Shown in pieces: positions 1 through 8,461 of a DNA stretch of 64,000 bases. A program made the translations under genes and the position numbers. Within the stretch, counting starts at the first letter, position 1, and the number at the start of each line of letters is the position of its first letter. Under the pieces are notes generated by a model that saw only the letters and a program-made list of their open reading frames with translations, ran no database searches and was not told where the DNA came from. This DNA is from an uncultured Mitsuokella sp. GTDB lineage: Bacteria > Bacillota > Negativicutes > Selenomonadales > Selenomonadaceae. Location of the stretch: NCBI GenBank assembly GCA_945873115.1, contig CAMCBT010000001.1, forward strand, positions 62,001-126,000, read 5' to 3'.

Positions 1-718
1 GGACGAGGCAAAACGCCTCGGCTACGCGCCGAAGGTGCTCCTGAAGGAAGGGCGCCTGCAGAAGGTGGCAGAAAAGCTGAACGTCCAGACGGAGGAGGAC
101 CTTCTGGCGGCGCTCGGCTATGGGGGTGTTGCGCTCCCTGGAGTCATCGCGAAGCTCATAGAGCTCTACAAGAAGGACATGCAGGAGGCAACACCGCCCG
201 ATGTATCGAAGCTCCTGTCCGAGCTCAAGACACCCCAGCATGGAAAGAGCAAGAAGGGCAGTCATGGCATCCTGGTGGCGGGCGAAAGCGGCCTCATGGT
301 CCGTTTGGCAGGGTGTTGTAGCCCAATCCCTGGGGATGAAATCATAGGCTATATCACACGAGGACGCGGGGTATCTGTCCATCGCGCCGACTGTCCCAAT
401 GTGCTCAAGGATACAGACTTTTCCCGCATGATAGAGGTAAGCTGGGATGTAGGGCTTGACAAGGAGTATACCGTAGAGCTGGAAATCGTCTGCAACGATA
501 AAAGCGGCGTCCTGGCAGAGCTCCTCGCCGTTCCGTCAGAGCTCAAGATCAACATCCGCAGTGTCAACGCGAATCCAAATCGAAGCAACAAGACCTCAAG
601 CGTCGTCATGGGGCTCAATGTCAAGAGCGCGGGGGATGTGGAAAAGCTCATGACGCGTTTTCGCCGCCTGAAGGATGTCTATAGCGTATCCCGGGCGATG
701 GGACGGAATGGCTGTTAA
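1..718 (+). CDS. rel: RelA/SpoT (p)ppGpp synthetase, C-terminal part (5' end outside window)
   Basis: The reading frame is open from base 2, so this is the last ~238 residues of a larger protein. Rel enzymes make and degrade the alarmone (p)ppGpp in the stringent response. What is visible is the regulatory C-terminal half: a helical region, then a zinc-finger-like conserved-cysteine segment (LAGCCSPIPGDEIIGYITRG followed by VHRADCPN), and a C-terminal ACT/RRM domain starting near EYTVELEIVCNDKSGVLAEL. The HD hydrolase, synthetase and TGS domains would lie upstream. The stop is TAA at 716-718. No clear terminator follows; a promoter for the next gene begins 17 bases later. Family assignment is firm; whether it is bifunctional Rel cannot be judged from this fragment. 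Confidence 0.93.
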   Translation, partial: DEAKRLGYAPKVLLKEGRLQKVAEKLNVQTEEDLLAALGYGGVALPGVIAKLIELYKKDMQEATPPDVSKLLSELKTPQHGKSKKGSHGILVAGESGLMVRLAGCCSPIPGDEIIGYITRGRGVSVHRADCPNVLKDTDFSRMIEVSWDVGLDKEYTVELEIVCNDKSGVLAELLAVPSELKINIRSVNANPNRSNKTSSVVMGLNVKSAGDVEKLMTRFRRLKDVYSVSRAMGRNGC

Positions 719-734
719 GATGTGTGTTTTCTCG

Positions 735-763
735 TTGTAAAAGAGACTTCATTTTGCTATAAT
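735..763 (+). promoter_or_regulatory. Sigma-A type promoter for the fur-hemZ-hisS-aspS run
   Basis: TTGTAA at 735-740 and TATAAT at 758-763 are separated by 17 bp, giving a start near 770 and a ~23-nt leader to the fur-family gene. I looked for a Fur or PerR palindrome over the -10 and saw none that is convincing. Confidence 0.7.
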
Positions 764-792
764 TTAATGACGTTTAGAAAGAAGGTAGTATT

Positions 793-1251
793 ATGGCGGA
801 AACGTTTACGATTACGGATTTGAAGCTGCGCCTTCAGGAGCGCCAGCATAAGATGACGCCACAGCGTCAGACAGTCCTTCAGATTTTCCTCGATCATCCG
901 GGTGAGCACTTGAGTGCAGAGGATGTACACGGGCTTTTGCGGGATAAGCGGTCGGAGATCGGCCTTGCAACGGTGTACCGCAGCCTGGAGCTTCTGTCGG
1001 AGCTTGGCATCCTGCAGAAGATTGAATTTGGCGATGGTTGCAGCCGCTACGAGGTCAACACCCTTGACCCCACGCAGCACCATCATCATCATCTGATTTG
1101 TACAAAATGCGGCAAGGTCATCGAGTTCGAGGAGGATCTCCTGGACGATCTGGAAAGGGATATCAAGACCAAGACGGGCTTTTCCGTGCAGGACCATCAG
1201 GTGAAATTCTTTGGCCTTTGCAAGGAGTGTCAAGCGGCCGGTGAGAATTAA
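793..1251 (+). CDS. Fur-family metalloregulator (Fur/PerR/Zur type)
   Basis: A 152-residue DNA-binding repressor of the ferric uptake regulator family. The N-terminal half is the winged helix (KMTPQRQTVLQIFLDHPGEH, then ATVYRSLELLSELGI). The C-terminal half carries the metal and dimer sites: a His run in QHHHHHLICTKCGKVIEF and a second Cys pair in FFGLCKEC, the two CxxC motifs of the structural zinc site. Length matches the family. The ATG at 793 has AGAAAGAAGG upstream. It overlaps the start of hemZ by 11 nt. Sequence alone does not separate Fur, PerR and Zur. Co-transcription with a heme-synthesis gene makes iron or peroxide sensing a reasonable inference. Confidence 0.92.
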   Translation: MAETFTITDLKLRLQERQHKMTPQRQTVLQIFLDHPGEHLSAEDVHGLLRDKRSEIGLATVYRSLELLSELGILQKIEFGDGCSRYEVNTLDPTQHHHHHLICTKCGKVIEFEEDLLDDLERDIKTKTGFSVQDHQVKFFGLCKECQAAGEN

Positions 1252-2758
1252 GACCTTTACGCTCAACAGCACACAGGAAGTGCTCCATAAGATTACACGG
1301 GAGGTCCTGACACTTTTTCGCGTGGAAATCACCGGGAAAGAGGAGGCGGATTATCTTCAGATGTCCGTCGTGAACAGATGTCTTTCCGAGAAGCCAGTTC
1401 GCGTGGAAACACGCCTTCTTCTCTTTGACAAGGAAGGGACGGAGCATGTCTATACACGCTATGAGACGGGGAGTGCTGATGAAAAGCCCTCCGGGGCTTT
1501 CAATCGCATCATAAAGCTCAACCTCTATCATATATTCCGTGAGAAGCTAGGACTTCCTGCAGCTCCCTGGGGTATTCTTCACGGTGTACGTCCCACGAAA
1601 ATCGTTCATCGCTGGATTCGGGCGGGCATGGATGAGAAAGCCATTCTTTCCCGTCTCAAGCGGGAGTACGAATGCAGCGAGGAGAAGGCTCGGGTCATCG
1701 TGCCCATGGCCTTTCGCCAGTTGCCGTTTTTAGAGACCTCAGAGGAACATACCGTAAGCATCTACGTGGGCATTCCCTTTTGCCTCACGCGCTGTCTCTA
1801 TTGCTCTTTTCCCGCAAATGTTTTGCCCGACGAGAAAAGGCTTCAGGCCTTTATGGAGGCCTTTCATAAGGACCTTGCGGCAGCGAGGCAGGAGGTGGAG
1901 GCCTATGGGCTCCATGTGCAAAATATTTACATCGGCGGGGGGACACCCACAAGCCTCCCCGATAAATTCTTTGCTGAAATGCTCGGTATGGTATATAATG
2001 CCTTTTATGGCGAATCCGTTGTGGAATTCACTGTGGAGGCAGGCAGGCCCGACTCCATCACGGAGGAGAAGGTCCGAGAAATGAAGCGCAGGCAGGTGAC
2101 GCGGGTAAGTGTCAATCCGCAGTCCATGCGGCAGCATACGCTCGATCTCTTGGGCAGACGTCATACGCCGGAGGATGTCCGGCGTATGTTTGCTGTGTTT
2201 CGCGCGGAAGGAGCCTTCCACATCAATATGGATGTTATCATCGGACTTCCGGGAGAGACGCGGGAGGATGTCGCCTATACCATGGCGGAAATCGCAAGGC
2301 TAGGCCCGGATGATATCACGCTCCACGCCCTGGCTCTGAAGCGTGGCTCCAGGCTGATGGAGCTGATGCAGGAAAAGCACGTTGACCTGCCGCCTGCGGA
2401 GGAAGCACGGGAAATGTTTCGCGTCGCAATGGATTCAGCACGAGCAATGGGCATGCAGCCCTATTATCTCTATCGGCAGGGCTACATGGCAGGGGACTTG
2501 GAAAATGTTGGATTCTCTCGGCCTGGCTCCGAGGGGATGTACAACATCCAAATCATGGAGGAACATCAGACCATTATTGGCATCGGAGGAGCTGCCACCT
2601 CGAAGGTCGTAAACTTTCGGGAGAGGCGCCTTCGTTCGTCCTTTCACCCAAAGGACGTGGCGACATATCTTCGGGATGTGGATAAATATATTTCAAGACG
2701 TCATGACTTGCTTCAACAATCCTATGGCATGCAACAGGAGGACGAGATAGAATGCTGA
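1241..2758 (+). CDS. hemZ: HemZ-type radical SAM protein (oxygen-independent coproporphyrinogen oxidase-like)
   Basis: About 505 residues from a GTG start at 1241, inside the end of the fur-family gene, with AAGGAG at 1222-1227. An upstream in-frame TTG at 1211 exists, but the GTG gives the usual HemZ N-terminus (MRIKTFTLNS). The radical SAM cysteines are C181, C185 and C188 in PFCLTRCLYC, binding the 4Fe-4S cluster that cleaves SAM. The following YIGGGTPTSL and VSVNPQSMRQHTLDLLGRRH segments are typical of HemN/HemZ relatives. B. subtilis HemZ was linked to anaerobic coproporphyrinogen conversion; the biochemical role of the subfamily remains uncertain. It overlaps hisS by 7 nt. Confidence 0.88.
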   Translation: MRIKTFTLNSTQEVLHKITREVLTLFRVEITGKEEADYLQMSVVNRCLSEKPVRVETRLLLFDKEGTEHVYTRYETGSADEKPSGAFNRIIKLNLYHIFREKLGLPAAPWGILHGVRPTKIVHRWIRAGMDEKAILSRLKREYECSEEKARVIVPMAFRQLPFLETSEEHTVSIYVGIPFCLTRCLYCSFPANVLPDEKRLQAFMEAFHKDLAAARQEVEAYGLHVQNIYIGGGTPTSLPDKFFAEMLGMVYNAFYGESVVEFTVEAGRPDSITEEKVREMKRRQVTRVSVNPQSMRQHTLDLLGRRHTPEDVRRMFAVFRAEGAFHINMDVIIGLPGETREDVAYTMAEIARLGPDDITLHALALKRGSRLMELMQEKHVDLPPAEEAREMFRVAMDSARAMGMQPYYLYRQGYMAGDLENVGFSRPGSEGMYNIQIMEEHQTIIGIGGAATSKVVNFRERRLRSSFHPKDVATYLRDVDKYISRRHDLLQQSYGMQQEDEIEC

Positions 2759-4017
2759 CAAATGCCCCGCGGGGGACAAAGGATATTCTGCCGGAGGAGG
2801 TGACGGCCTGGAACTTCGTGGAGGAGAAGATACGCGACCTATGCAAGCGCTATGGTTTTCAGGAAATCCGGACCCCGCACTTTGAGCACACAGAGCTTTT
2901 TCACCGGGGAATCGGTGAGGGCACGGATGTGGTGGACAAGGAAATGTACACCTTTGAGGATCGGGGCCATCGCAGCATTACCCTTCGACCGGAAAACACT
3001 GCCTCCGTTGTACGTGCCTATTTGCAAAACAAGCTCTATGGCACGAGCTCTGCCACAAAGCTCTTCTACATCGGGGAGATGTTCCGTTATGACCGCCCCC
3101 AGGCCGGGCGCATGCGGGAATTTCATCAGTTCGGGGTGGAGTCCATCGGACAGGAAAGCCCCATGGCGGATGCGGAGGTCATACTCCTGGCCGTCGATTT
3201 TTTGGAATCCCTCGGGCTGAAGGATCTCAAGCTTTCCTTGAACTCCGTCGGCTGCCCGAAATGCCGTCCCACCTATCGGAGGGCCCTGCAGGACTTCTTC
3301 CGGGACAAGCTTGGAGAGCTTTGCGAGGATTGCAACAGTCGCTTTGAGCGCAGCCCCATGCGTATCCTCGACTGCAAGGTGGACGCAGATAAGCCCTTTG
3401 TGAAGGACGCGCCAAAGATTACGGATTGCCTTTGTGAGGAGTGCCAGGAGCATTTCCATGCACTGCAGAGGCATCTTGCGGATGCGGGCATTTCCTTCAT
3501 CCTTGATCCAAGACTTGTCCGTGGCCTTGACTACTATACCCGGACCGCCTTTGAAATCAAGTATGCGCCCCTCGGCGCCCAGAGCGCTGTAGCAGGCGGT
3601 GGCCGCTACGATGGACTCATCGAGGCGATGGGCGGGGCTCCGACACCGGCTGTCGGCTTTGCGACGGGCCTCGAGCGTGTCCTTCTCGCCCTTACGAAGC
3701 AGGGGCTTTTGCCAGAGCAGGAGGGTGTGCTGGATGCCTTCGTCATCGCACAGGATTCTTCTGCCAGCAATATGGCCTTTGCTCTGCTCTCCAGGCTCCG
3801 CAGGGCAGGGCTCACAGCCTCGATGGATTTTGCAGGCCGCAGCATGAAGGCACAGTTCAAGCAGGCAAACAAGCTCAAGGCGCGTTTTGCATTGATCCTA
3901 GGCGAAGAGGAGTGCAGGGAGAAGGCTGTCACCTGCAAGGATATGCAGACGGGGGATCAGCGGAAGCTATCACTGGAGGAAGTCGTAACTACCATTTGTT
4001 CTGAGGTGAAACATTGA
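2752..4017 (+). CDS. hisS: Histidyl-tRNA synthetase
   Basis: A 421-residue class II aminoacyl-tRNA synthetase that charges tRNA-His. It begins with the usual RGTKDILPEE segment. Motif 2 is visible near RPENTASVVRAY and the histidine-binding signature near LVRGLDYYTRTAFE, followed by AGGGRYDGL. The C-terminal anticodon-binding domain starts near residue 325. The ATG at 2752 overlaps the hemZ stop by 7 nt. The TGA at 4015-4017 shares its last base with the start of aspS (TGATG). The hisS-aspS pair is a common Firmicute arrangement. Confidence 0.97.
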   Translation: MLTNAPRGTKDILPEEVTAWNFVEEKIRDLCKRYGFQEIRTPHFEHTELFHRGIGEGTDVVDKEMYTFEDRGHRSITLRPENTASVVRAYLQNKLYGTSSATKLFYIGEMFRYDRPQAGRMREFHQFGVESIGQESPMADAEVILLAVDFLESLGLKDLKLSLNSVGCPKCRPTYRRALQDFFRDKLGELCEDCNSRFERSPMRILDCKVDADKPFVKDAPKITDCLCEECQEHFHALQRHLADAGISFILDPRLVRGLDYYTRTAFEIKYAPLGAQSAVAGGGRYDGLIEAMGGAPTPAVGFATGLERVLLALTKQGLLPEQEGVLDAFVIAQDSSASNMAFALLSRLRRAGLTASMDFAGRSMKAQFKQANKLKARFALILGEEECREKAVTCKDMQTGDQRKLSLEEVVTTICSEVKH

Positions 4018-5813
4018 TGGAAACATTACAGGGGATGAAGCGCACGCATCATGCGGGAACGCTTCGCAAGGCGGATATCGATACGGAAGTCGTATTGGCA
4101 GGCTGGGTATCCCGGCGCCGCGACCACGGCGGACTCATCTTTGTCGATATGCGGGATCGCTCTGGCTTCGTGCAGGTCGTATTCGATGAGGCTGCCATGA
4201 ATGAGGGAACCTTCCACAAGGCGGAATCCCTCCGCAATGAGTTCTGCATTGCTGTCCGTGGCAAGGTGCGCGGACGCAGCGAGGATACAATCAATCCCAA
4301 TATCGAGACGGGTGAGGTAGAGGTCGTCTGCGAGGAGCTTCGCATCCTGAACAAGGCAAAGACGCCCCCCTTCTACATCCAGGATGGTATCGATGTGGAT
4401 GAAACGGTGCGCATGAAGTATCGGTACCTGGATCTTCGCCGTCCGGAGATGCAGAAAAACATCATCCTCCGTCATCGTGTGACAAAAATCATGCGGGATT
4501 TCTTCGATAGCGAAGGCTTTCTGGAGATTGAGACGCCGATGCTTTGCAAGAGCACCCCGGAGGGTGCCCGCGACTTCCTGGTGCCAAGCCGATTGAATCC
4601 CGGTGAGTTCTATGCTCTTCCCCAGTCGCCGCAGATTTTCAAGCAGATTCTTCAGGTGGCTGGCTTTGAAAAGTACTTCCAGATTGTCCGTTGCTTCCGG
4701 GATGAGGATCTTCGCGCTGACCGCCAGCCGGAGTTCACCCAGCTCGATATCGAGATGTCCTTCCTGGATCAGGATACGATTCTCTCGCTCATGGAGCGCA
4801 TGACCCAGAAGCTCTTCAAGGAAGCAATCGGGGCGGAGGTAAAGATTCCTTTCGAGCGCATGACCTGGGATACAGCAATGGATACCTATGGATCGGATAA
4901 GCCCGATCTTCGCTTCGATATGCCTCTCATGGATATTTCAGAGCATGTCAAGGACTCGGAGTTCAAGGTGTTCAATGCCGTTCTCGGAAACGGTGGCATG
5001 GTCAAGTGCATCAAGGTGGACGGCTATGCTGACATCCCGCGCCGCCGCCTCGATGACCTGGTGAAGTTCGTCCAGATTTACGGGGCGAAGGGCCTTGCCT
5101 GGATTCAGTATGCTGAGGAGGGCATCAAGAGCCCCTTTAAGAAGTTTTATTCTGATGAGACCTTTGCGAAAATTGCTGAGGCAACGGGAGCAAAGACGGG
5201 CGACCTCCTTCTGGTGGTCGCGGACAAGCGCCTCGTGGTGGATACGGCTCTCGGCCAGCTTCGCCTGGAGATGGCGAAGGAGCGGGGCCTTATTGATCCG
5301 GATGCGCTGCGCTTCCTCTGGGTAGTGGACTTTCCCATGTACGAGTGGAGCGAGGAGGAGAAGCGCTGGAAGGCGATGCATCATCCCTTCACGTCACCGC
5401 GAGATGAGGACATCGAATTCCTTAAGAGCGATCCGGGCCGCGTCAAGGCAAATGCCTATGACATGGTGCTCAATGGCGTGGAAATCGGCGGCGGATCGCT
5501 ACGTATCTACAATGCGGACCTGCAGGAGAAGGTCTTTGAATCCCTCGGTCTCACCTATGAGCAGGCCTACGAGAAGTTCGGCTTCATGATGGATGCCTTC
5601 GAGTATGGCACGCCTCCCCATGGCGGCATTGCCTTTGGGCTCGACCGCCTTGTCATGCTCATGGCAAAGCGGGACTCCATCCGTGATGTCATTGCCTTCC
5701 CGAAGAACCAGAGTGCCCGGGATGTCATGAGCTCCGCTCCTTCCACCGTCGATGAGAAGCAGCTTCGTGAGCTGTCGATTCGTACGGCTGTAAAGAAAAA
5801 AGAAGCGAAATAA
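4017..5813 (+). CDS. aspS: Aspartyl-tRNA synthetase
   Basis: A 598-residue bacterial-type class II synthetase. It has an N-terminal OB-fold anticodon-binding domain (LAGWVSRRRDHGGLIFVDMRD), the class II core (RYLDLRRPEMQ, then FLVPSRLNPGEFYALPQSPQ and FRDEDLRADRQPEFTQLDIE), the bacterial GAD insertion around residues 290-420, and motif 3 (GGIAFGLDRLVMLMA). I chose ATG 4017 over TTG 4014 because GAGGTG at 4003-4008 is well placed for it and it couples to the hisS stop. A hairpin terminator follows. The discriminating or non-discriminating type cannot be decided here; look for gatCAB elsewhere. Confidence 0.97.
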   Translation: METLQGMKRTHHAGTLRKADIDTEVVLAGWVSRRRDHGGLIFVDMRDRSGFVQVVFDEAAMNEGTFHKAESLRNEFCIAVRGKVRGRSEDTINPNIETGEVEVVCEELRILNKAKTPPFYIQDGIDVDETVRMKYRYLDLRRPEMQKNIILRHRVTKIMRDFFDSEGFLEIETPMLCKSTPEGARDFLVPSRLNPGEFYALPQSPQIFKQILQVAGFEKYFQIVRCFRDEDLRADRQPEFTQLDIEMSFLDQDTILSLMERMTQKLFKEAIGAEVKIPFERMTWDTAMDTYGSDKPDLRFDMPLMDISEHVKDSEFKVFNAVLGNGGMVKCIKVDGYADIPRRRLDDLVKFVQIYGAKGLAWIQYAEEGIKSPFKKFYSDETFAKIAEATGAKTGDLLLVVADKRLVVDTALGQLRLEMAKERGLIDPDALRFLWVVDFPMYEWSEEEKRWKAMHHPFTSPRDEDIEFLKSDPGRVKANAYDMVLNGVEIGGGSLRIYNADLQEKVFESLGLTYEQAYEKFGFMMDAFEYGTPPHGGIAFGLDRLVMLMAKRDSIRDVIAFPKNQSARDVMSSAPSTVDEKQLRELSIRTAVKKKEAK

Positions 5814-5824
5814 AGCATGTTTCG

Positions 5825-5860
5825 AGTGCAGGCTGCAAGCTGTTGCTGCCTGCACTTTTG
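5825..5860 (+). terminator. Rho-independent terminator after aspS
   Basis: A 9-bp stem, AGTGCAGGC (5825-5833) with GCCTGCACT (5848-5856), can be extended by inner GCA/TGC pairs. It is followed by a short TTTTG. The T-run is weak, so termination may be partial. Confidence 0.65.
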
Positions 5861-5882
5861 TCATAGGTGGATGCAGGAACTT

Positions 5883-5911
5883 TTGACATGTATCCTGTTT
5901 TCTGCTATATT
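5883..5911 (+). promoter_or_regulatory. Promoter of the rrf2-cysteine desulfurase operon
   Basis: A perfect TTGACA (5883-5888) and TATATT (5906-5911) with a 17-bp spacer. The Rrf2 gene starts 44 nt after the -10, which leaves room for autoregulatory binding. TATATT lies next to the partly symmetrical CTGCTATATTGGCAG (5902-5916), a possible operator half-site pair. Confidence 0.75.
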
Positions 5912-5955
5912 GGCAGAAAGTATTCTCATCTGGATATGGAAATGAGGGATGGCAC

Positions 5956-6405
5956 GTGAAGATTTCGACAAAGGGACGGTATAGCGTCACGGCACTGTAT
6001 GATCTGGCCTTGCACGATGGGATGGGCGCGACCTCCCTGAAGTCCATTGCAAAGAGCCAGGGTCTTTCGGAAAATTACTTGGAGCAGCTCATGGTTCCCC
6101 TCCGAAGAGCTGGCATCGTGAAGAGCATCCGCGGTGCACAGGGGGGGTATATGCTTGCCAAAAGCCCATCGGAAATCACCATCGGGGAAATCATCCGTGC
6201 AGTGGAGGGCCCCATCGCCCTGGTGGATTGCTTGCTCACAAGTGCCGAGTCAGACAAGCAGCCCTGCGAGAAGGCTTGCGACTGTGTGACCCGTGGGGTC
6301 TGGGAAAAGGTGGCAGGAAGCATCAATAGCGTGCTCAACAACATCACGCTGGAAGACCTTTGCCAGGATGGGGAAGGCATGCAGCATGTGGGGTGTGCAC
6401 GATGA
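5956..6405 (+). CDS. Rrf2-family transcriptional regulator (IscR/CymR-like)
   Basis: A 149-residue winged-helix regulator with a GTG start and the family N-terminus (MKISTKGRYSVTALYDLA), the recognition region SENYLEQLMVPLRRAGIVKS and the wing GAQGGYMLA. Cysteines C92, C104, C108 and C110 lie where IscR holds its 2Fe-2S cluster, so an Fe-S-sensing role is plausible, although the spacing differs from E. coli IscR. It overlaps the desulfurase gene (ATGA), as expected for a regulator of Fe-S or cysteine metabolism. CymR-type cysteine-metabolism control is the alternative; CymR proteins usually lack such a cysteine set. Confidence 0.9.
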   Translation: MKISTKGRYSVTALYDLALHDGMGATSLKSIAKSQGLSENYLEQLMVPLRRAGIVKSIRGAQGGYMLAKSPSEITIGEIIRAVEGPIALVDCLLTSAESDKQPCEKACDCVTRGVWEKVAGSINSVLNNITLEDLCQDGEGMQHVGCAR

Positions 6406-7541
6406 AGCCTGTATACCTTGATTATGCGGCAACGACACCGATGGATGAACGGGTGCAAGATGCCATGCAGGAGGCAGCGCGCCTTTTTTTCGGGAACCCC
6501 TCAAGCGTCCATTCCCTTGGCCAGGAAGCGACGGCAGCCATTCGGAAGGCTCGGCTGGAAGTTGCTGCCCTTATCGATGCGGAGCCGGAGGACATCTTTT
6601 TCACCAGTGGTGGGACGGAAAGCGATAACGCCCTGATCAAGGGCATATTTTTTGACCGCAAGCGCAGAGAGCTGCCCTGCCACATCGTGACAAGCGTCAT
6701 TGAGCATTCTGCTGTGCGGGAATCCTGCGGCTTTTGCAAGTGGATGGGGGCTGATGTGACTGCAATTCCAGTTGACTCGGATGGAGTCGTAGAAGAGCTT
6801 GCCTTCGCGGCAGCTCTTCGGGCGGATACGGCTCTCGCAACCATCATGCTGGCAAATAATGAGGTGGGGACCCTTGAGCCTATAGAGGAGCTTGCTGCTC
6901 TCTGCAGGGCACGCAATATTCCCTTTCATACGGATGCGGTTCAGGCTGTAGGGCATATTCCCATCTCTGTCAAGAAGCTTGGGGTGGATGCCTTGTCTTT
7001 TTCGGGTCATAAGCTCTACGGACCGAAGGGGATTGGAGTCCTTTATCTTCGCAGAGGAGTAAGCGTGTACCCTTTGTTGGAGGGAGGCGGACAGGAGCGG
7101 GGGATGCGTTCCGGTACGGAAAATGTCCCCGCCATTGTCGGGCTTGGGGAAGCAGCAAGGCTTGCGCGTGAGAATATGCAGCAGGAAATGGTGCAGCTTG
7201 AATCTTTCCAGAAATACCTGCAGTCGGCCATAAATGAAATAGAGGGAACCTTTCAAAATGGGGGGGCATTGAAGCTCCCTGGGAACTTCAATTTTGGAAT
7301 ACATGGCATTGCCTCTGAGGATCTTCTCATGCGACTGGATATCGAGGGCTTTGCCGTATCGGCAGGAAGTGCCTGCAATGCGGGGGCAGTGGAGCCCTCC
7401 TCGGTACTTCTTTCCATGGGGCGTTCCCCTGCAGAGGCTTTGGAGAGCATCCGTGTCTCCATGGGGCGCTTTACCAGGAGGAAGGAGCTTGAGGACTTTG
7501 TGGGAACATTGCAAAGACTTGCCCGGGAAATGCGGCAGTAA
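6402..7541 (+). CDS. Cysteine desulfurase, NifS/IscS family
   Basis: A 379-residue PLP enzyme that removes sulfur from cysteine for Fe-S cluster, thiamine or tRNA-thiolation pathways. The start at ATG 6402 gives the classic N-terminus MKPVYLDYAATTPMDERV. The PLP lysine is K204 in SFSGHKLYGPKG, and the persulfide cysteine is C325 in SAGSACNAGAVEPSSVL. No iscU/nifU scaffold gene follows; the next gene is rodZ with its own promoter. The partner acceptor is therefore unknown (IscU elsewhere, MnmA or ThiI are candidates). Confidence 0.94.
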   Translation: MKPVYLDYAATTPMDERVQDAMQEAARLFFGNPSSVHSLGQEATAAIRKARLEVAALIDAEPEDIFFTSGGTESDNALIKGIFFDRKRRELPCHIVTSVIEHSAVRESCGFCKWMGADVTAIPVDSDGVVEELAFAAALRADTALATIMLANNEVGTLEPIEELAALCRARNIPFHTDAVQAVGHIPISVKKLGVDALSFSGHKLYGPKGIGVLYLRRGVSVYPLLEGGGQERGMRSGTENVPAIVGLGEAARLARENMQQEMVQLESFQKYLQSAINEIEGTFQNGGALKLPGNFNFGIHGIASEDLLMRLDIEGFAVSAGSACNAGAVEPSSVLLSMGRSPAEALESIRVSMGRFTRRKELEDFVGTLQRLAREMRQ

Positions 7542-7581
7542 GATTATTTTGCAGGAATGTCTTAGGAATTTATTGCATTAT

Positions 7582-7610
7582 TTGTGCTTAGTGTATCAAT
7601 CGTGTATAAT
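7582..7610 (+). promoter_or_regulatory. Promoter of the rodZ-ygiQ-nrdR run
   Basis: TTGTGC (7582-7587) and TATAAT (7605-7610) have a 17-bp spacer. The rodZ ATG is 45 nt downstream of the -10. Confidence 0.65.
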
Positions 7611-7654
7611 GGAGCTGTCCATGATGAATAATCGCGTTAAGAGGAGGACCTGTA

Positions 7655-8461
7655 ATGCTGGGCGATAAGCTTCGAGAAGCGCGAGAGCGTAAAAACCTTA
7701 CCATTAAGGATATAGAAATGGGGACGAGCATACGTTCTTTGTATATTGAGGCGTTAGAAAATGGAAAGTATGGGCAGCTTCCGGGAGAAGTCTATGTAAA
7801 GGGGTTCATCCGCAACTATGCGAATTTCGTCGGGCTTGACGCCACGGCGATGGTCAAGGAATACCTGGAGGAAAATCACCCGGAACAGGTCGCGCTCCAG
7901 GCGCAGAGTGCGGAAGGGAATACTGCAGAGACAAAGAATGCGCCCGTGCAGAGTACACTGATGCATTCCGACAGCAACTCTACTGGATTGGAACAGGATT
8001 CCTATTCGGACTTCCGGCAGCGGGTGGATGCCTCCCATCGCCGCCAGAATGTACTGCTGGCGGGGGGGATTTTCTTCGTTGTGCTTGTTGCCGCTGGATA
8101 CTTCTTGATGAGCACACCAGATGAGCCGCAGCGGAAGACCCAGCAGCCTCCAGCCCAGACGACCACGACGCGTCCGACAGAGGCACAAGCGAAGCCGGAC
8201 AGCTCGCAAAAACGGCAGGATGTGGAGGTGGTGGCAAAGTATACTGCTCGCTGCTGGACAGAGGTGAAGGCGGATGGGAAGGTCCTTTTTGAGGGTACGG
8301 TTGAGAGCGGAAAAACCATGAAGTGGAATGCGAAGGAGCAGCTTGTCATCACTGCAGGAAATGCCGGAGCAGTAAACTACACGGTAAATGGCAAGAATGT
8401 GGGTGCTCCCGGGGAAATGGGTCAGGTCGTGGAGAAAACCTTCACGAAGGATAATATGTGA
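7655..8461 (+). CDS. rodZ: RodZ-like helix-turn-helix membrane protein
   Basis: 268 residues with RodZ architecture: a cytoplasmic Xre-type HTH (residues ~1-70, LGDKLREARERKNLTIKDIE and LPGEVYVKGFIRNYA), a linker, one membrane segment near residues 130-150 (NVLLAGGIFFVVLVAAGYFL), a Pro/Thr/Gln-rich extracytoplasmic linker, and a C-terminal beta domain (DUF4115-like, TARCWTEVKADGKVLFEG). RodZ links MreB to the elongation machinery and maintains rod shape. No mreB is next to it. The stop overlaps the ygiQ start (TGATG). Confidence 0.85.
   Translation: MLGDKLREARERKNLTIKDIEMGTSIRSLYIEALENGKYGQLPGEVYVKGFIRNYANFVGLDATAMVKEYLEENHPEQVALQAQSAEGNTAETKNAPVQSTLMHSDSNSTGLEQDSYSDFRQRVDASHRRQNVLLAGGIFFVVLVAAGYFLMSTPDEPQRKTQQPPAQTTTTRPTEAQAKPDSSQKRQDVEVVAKYTARCWTEVKADGKVLFEGTVESGKTMKWNAKEQLVITAGNAGAVNYTVNGKNVGAPGEMGQVVEKTFTKDNM

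Noticed and set aside
755-775. PerR/Fur box over the first promoter
   Set aside because: Only one half of the palindrome resembles TTATAAT, and that half is the -10 element.
1075-1095. His-rich run resembling an affinity tag
   Set aside because: It is the normal metal-binding HHHHHLIC segment of Fur-family proteins, with the CxxC motif right after it.
6501-7514. Minus-strand open frame of 337 codons within the cysteine desulfurase gene
   Set aside because: It mirrors a gene with intact catalytic motifs. No RBS or domain is evident; frame-mirror openness is expected at this base composition.
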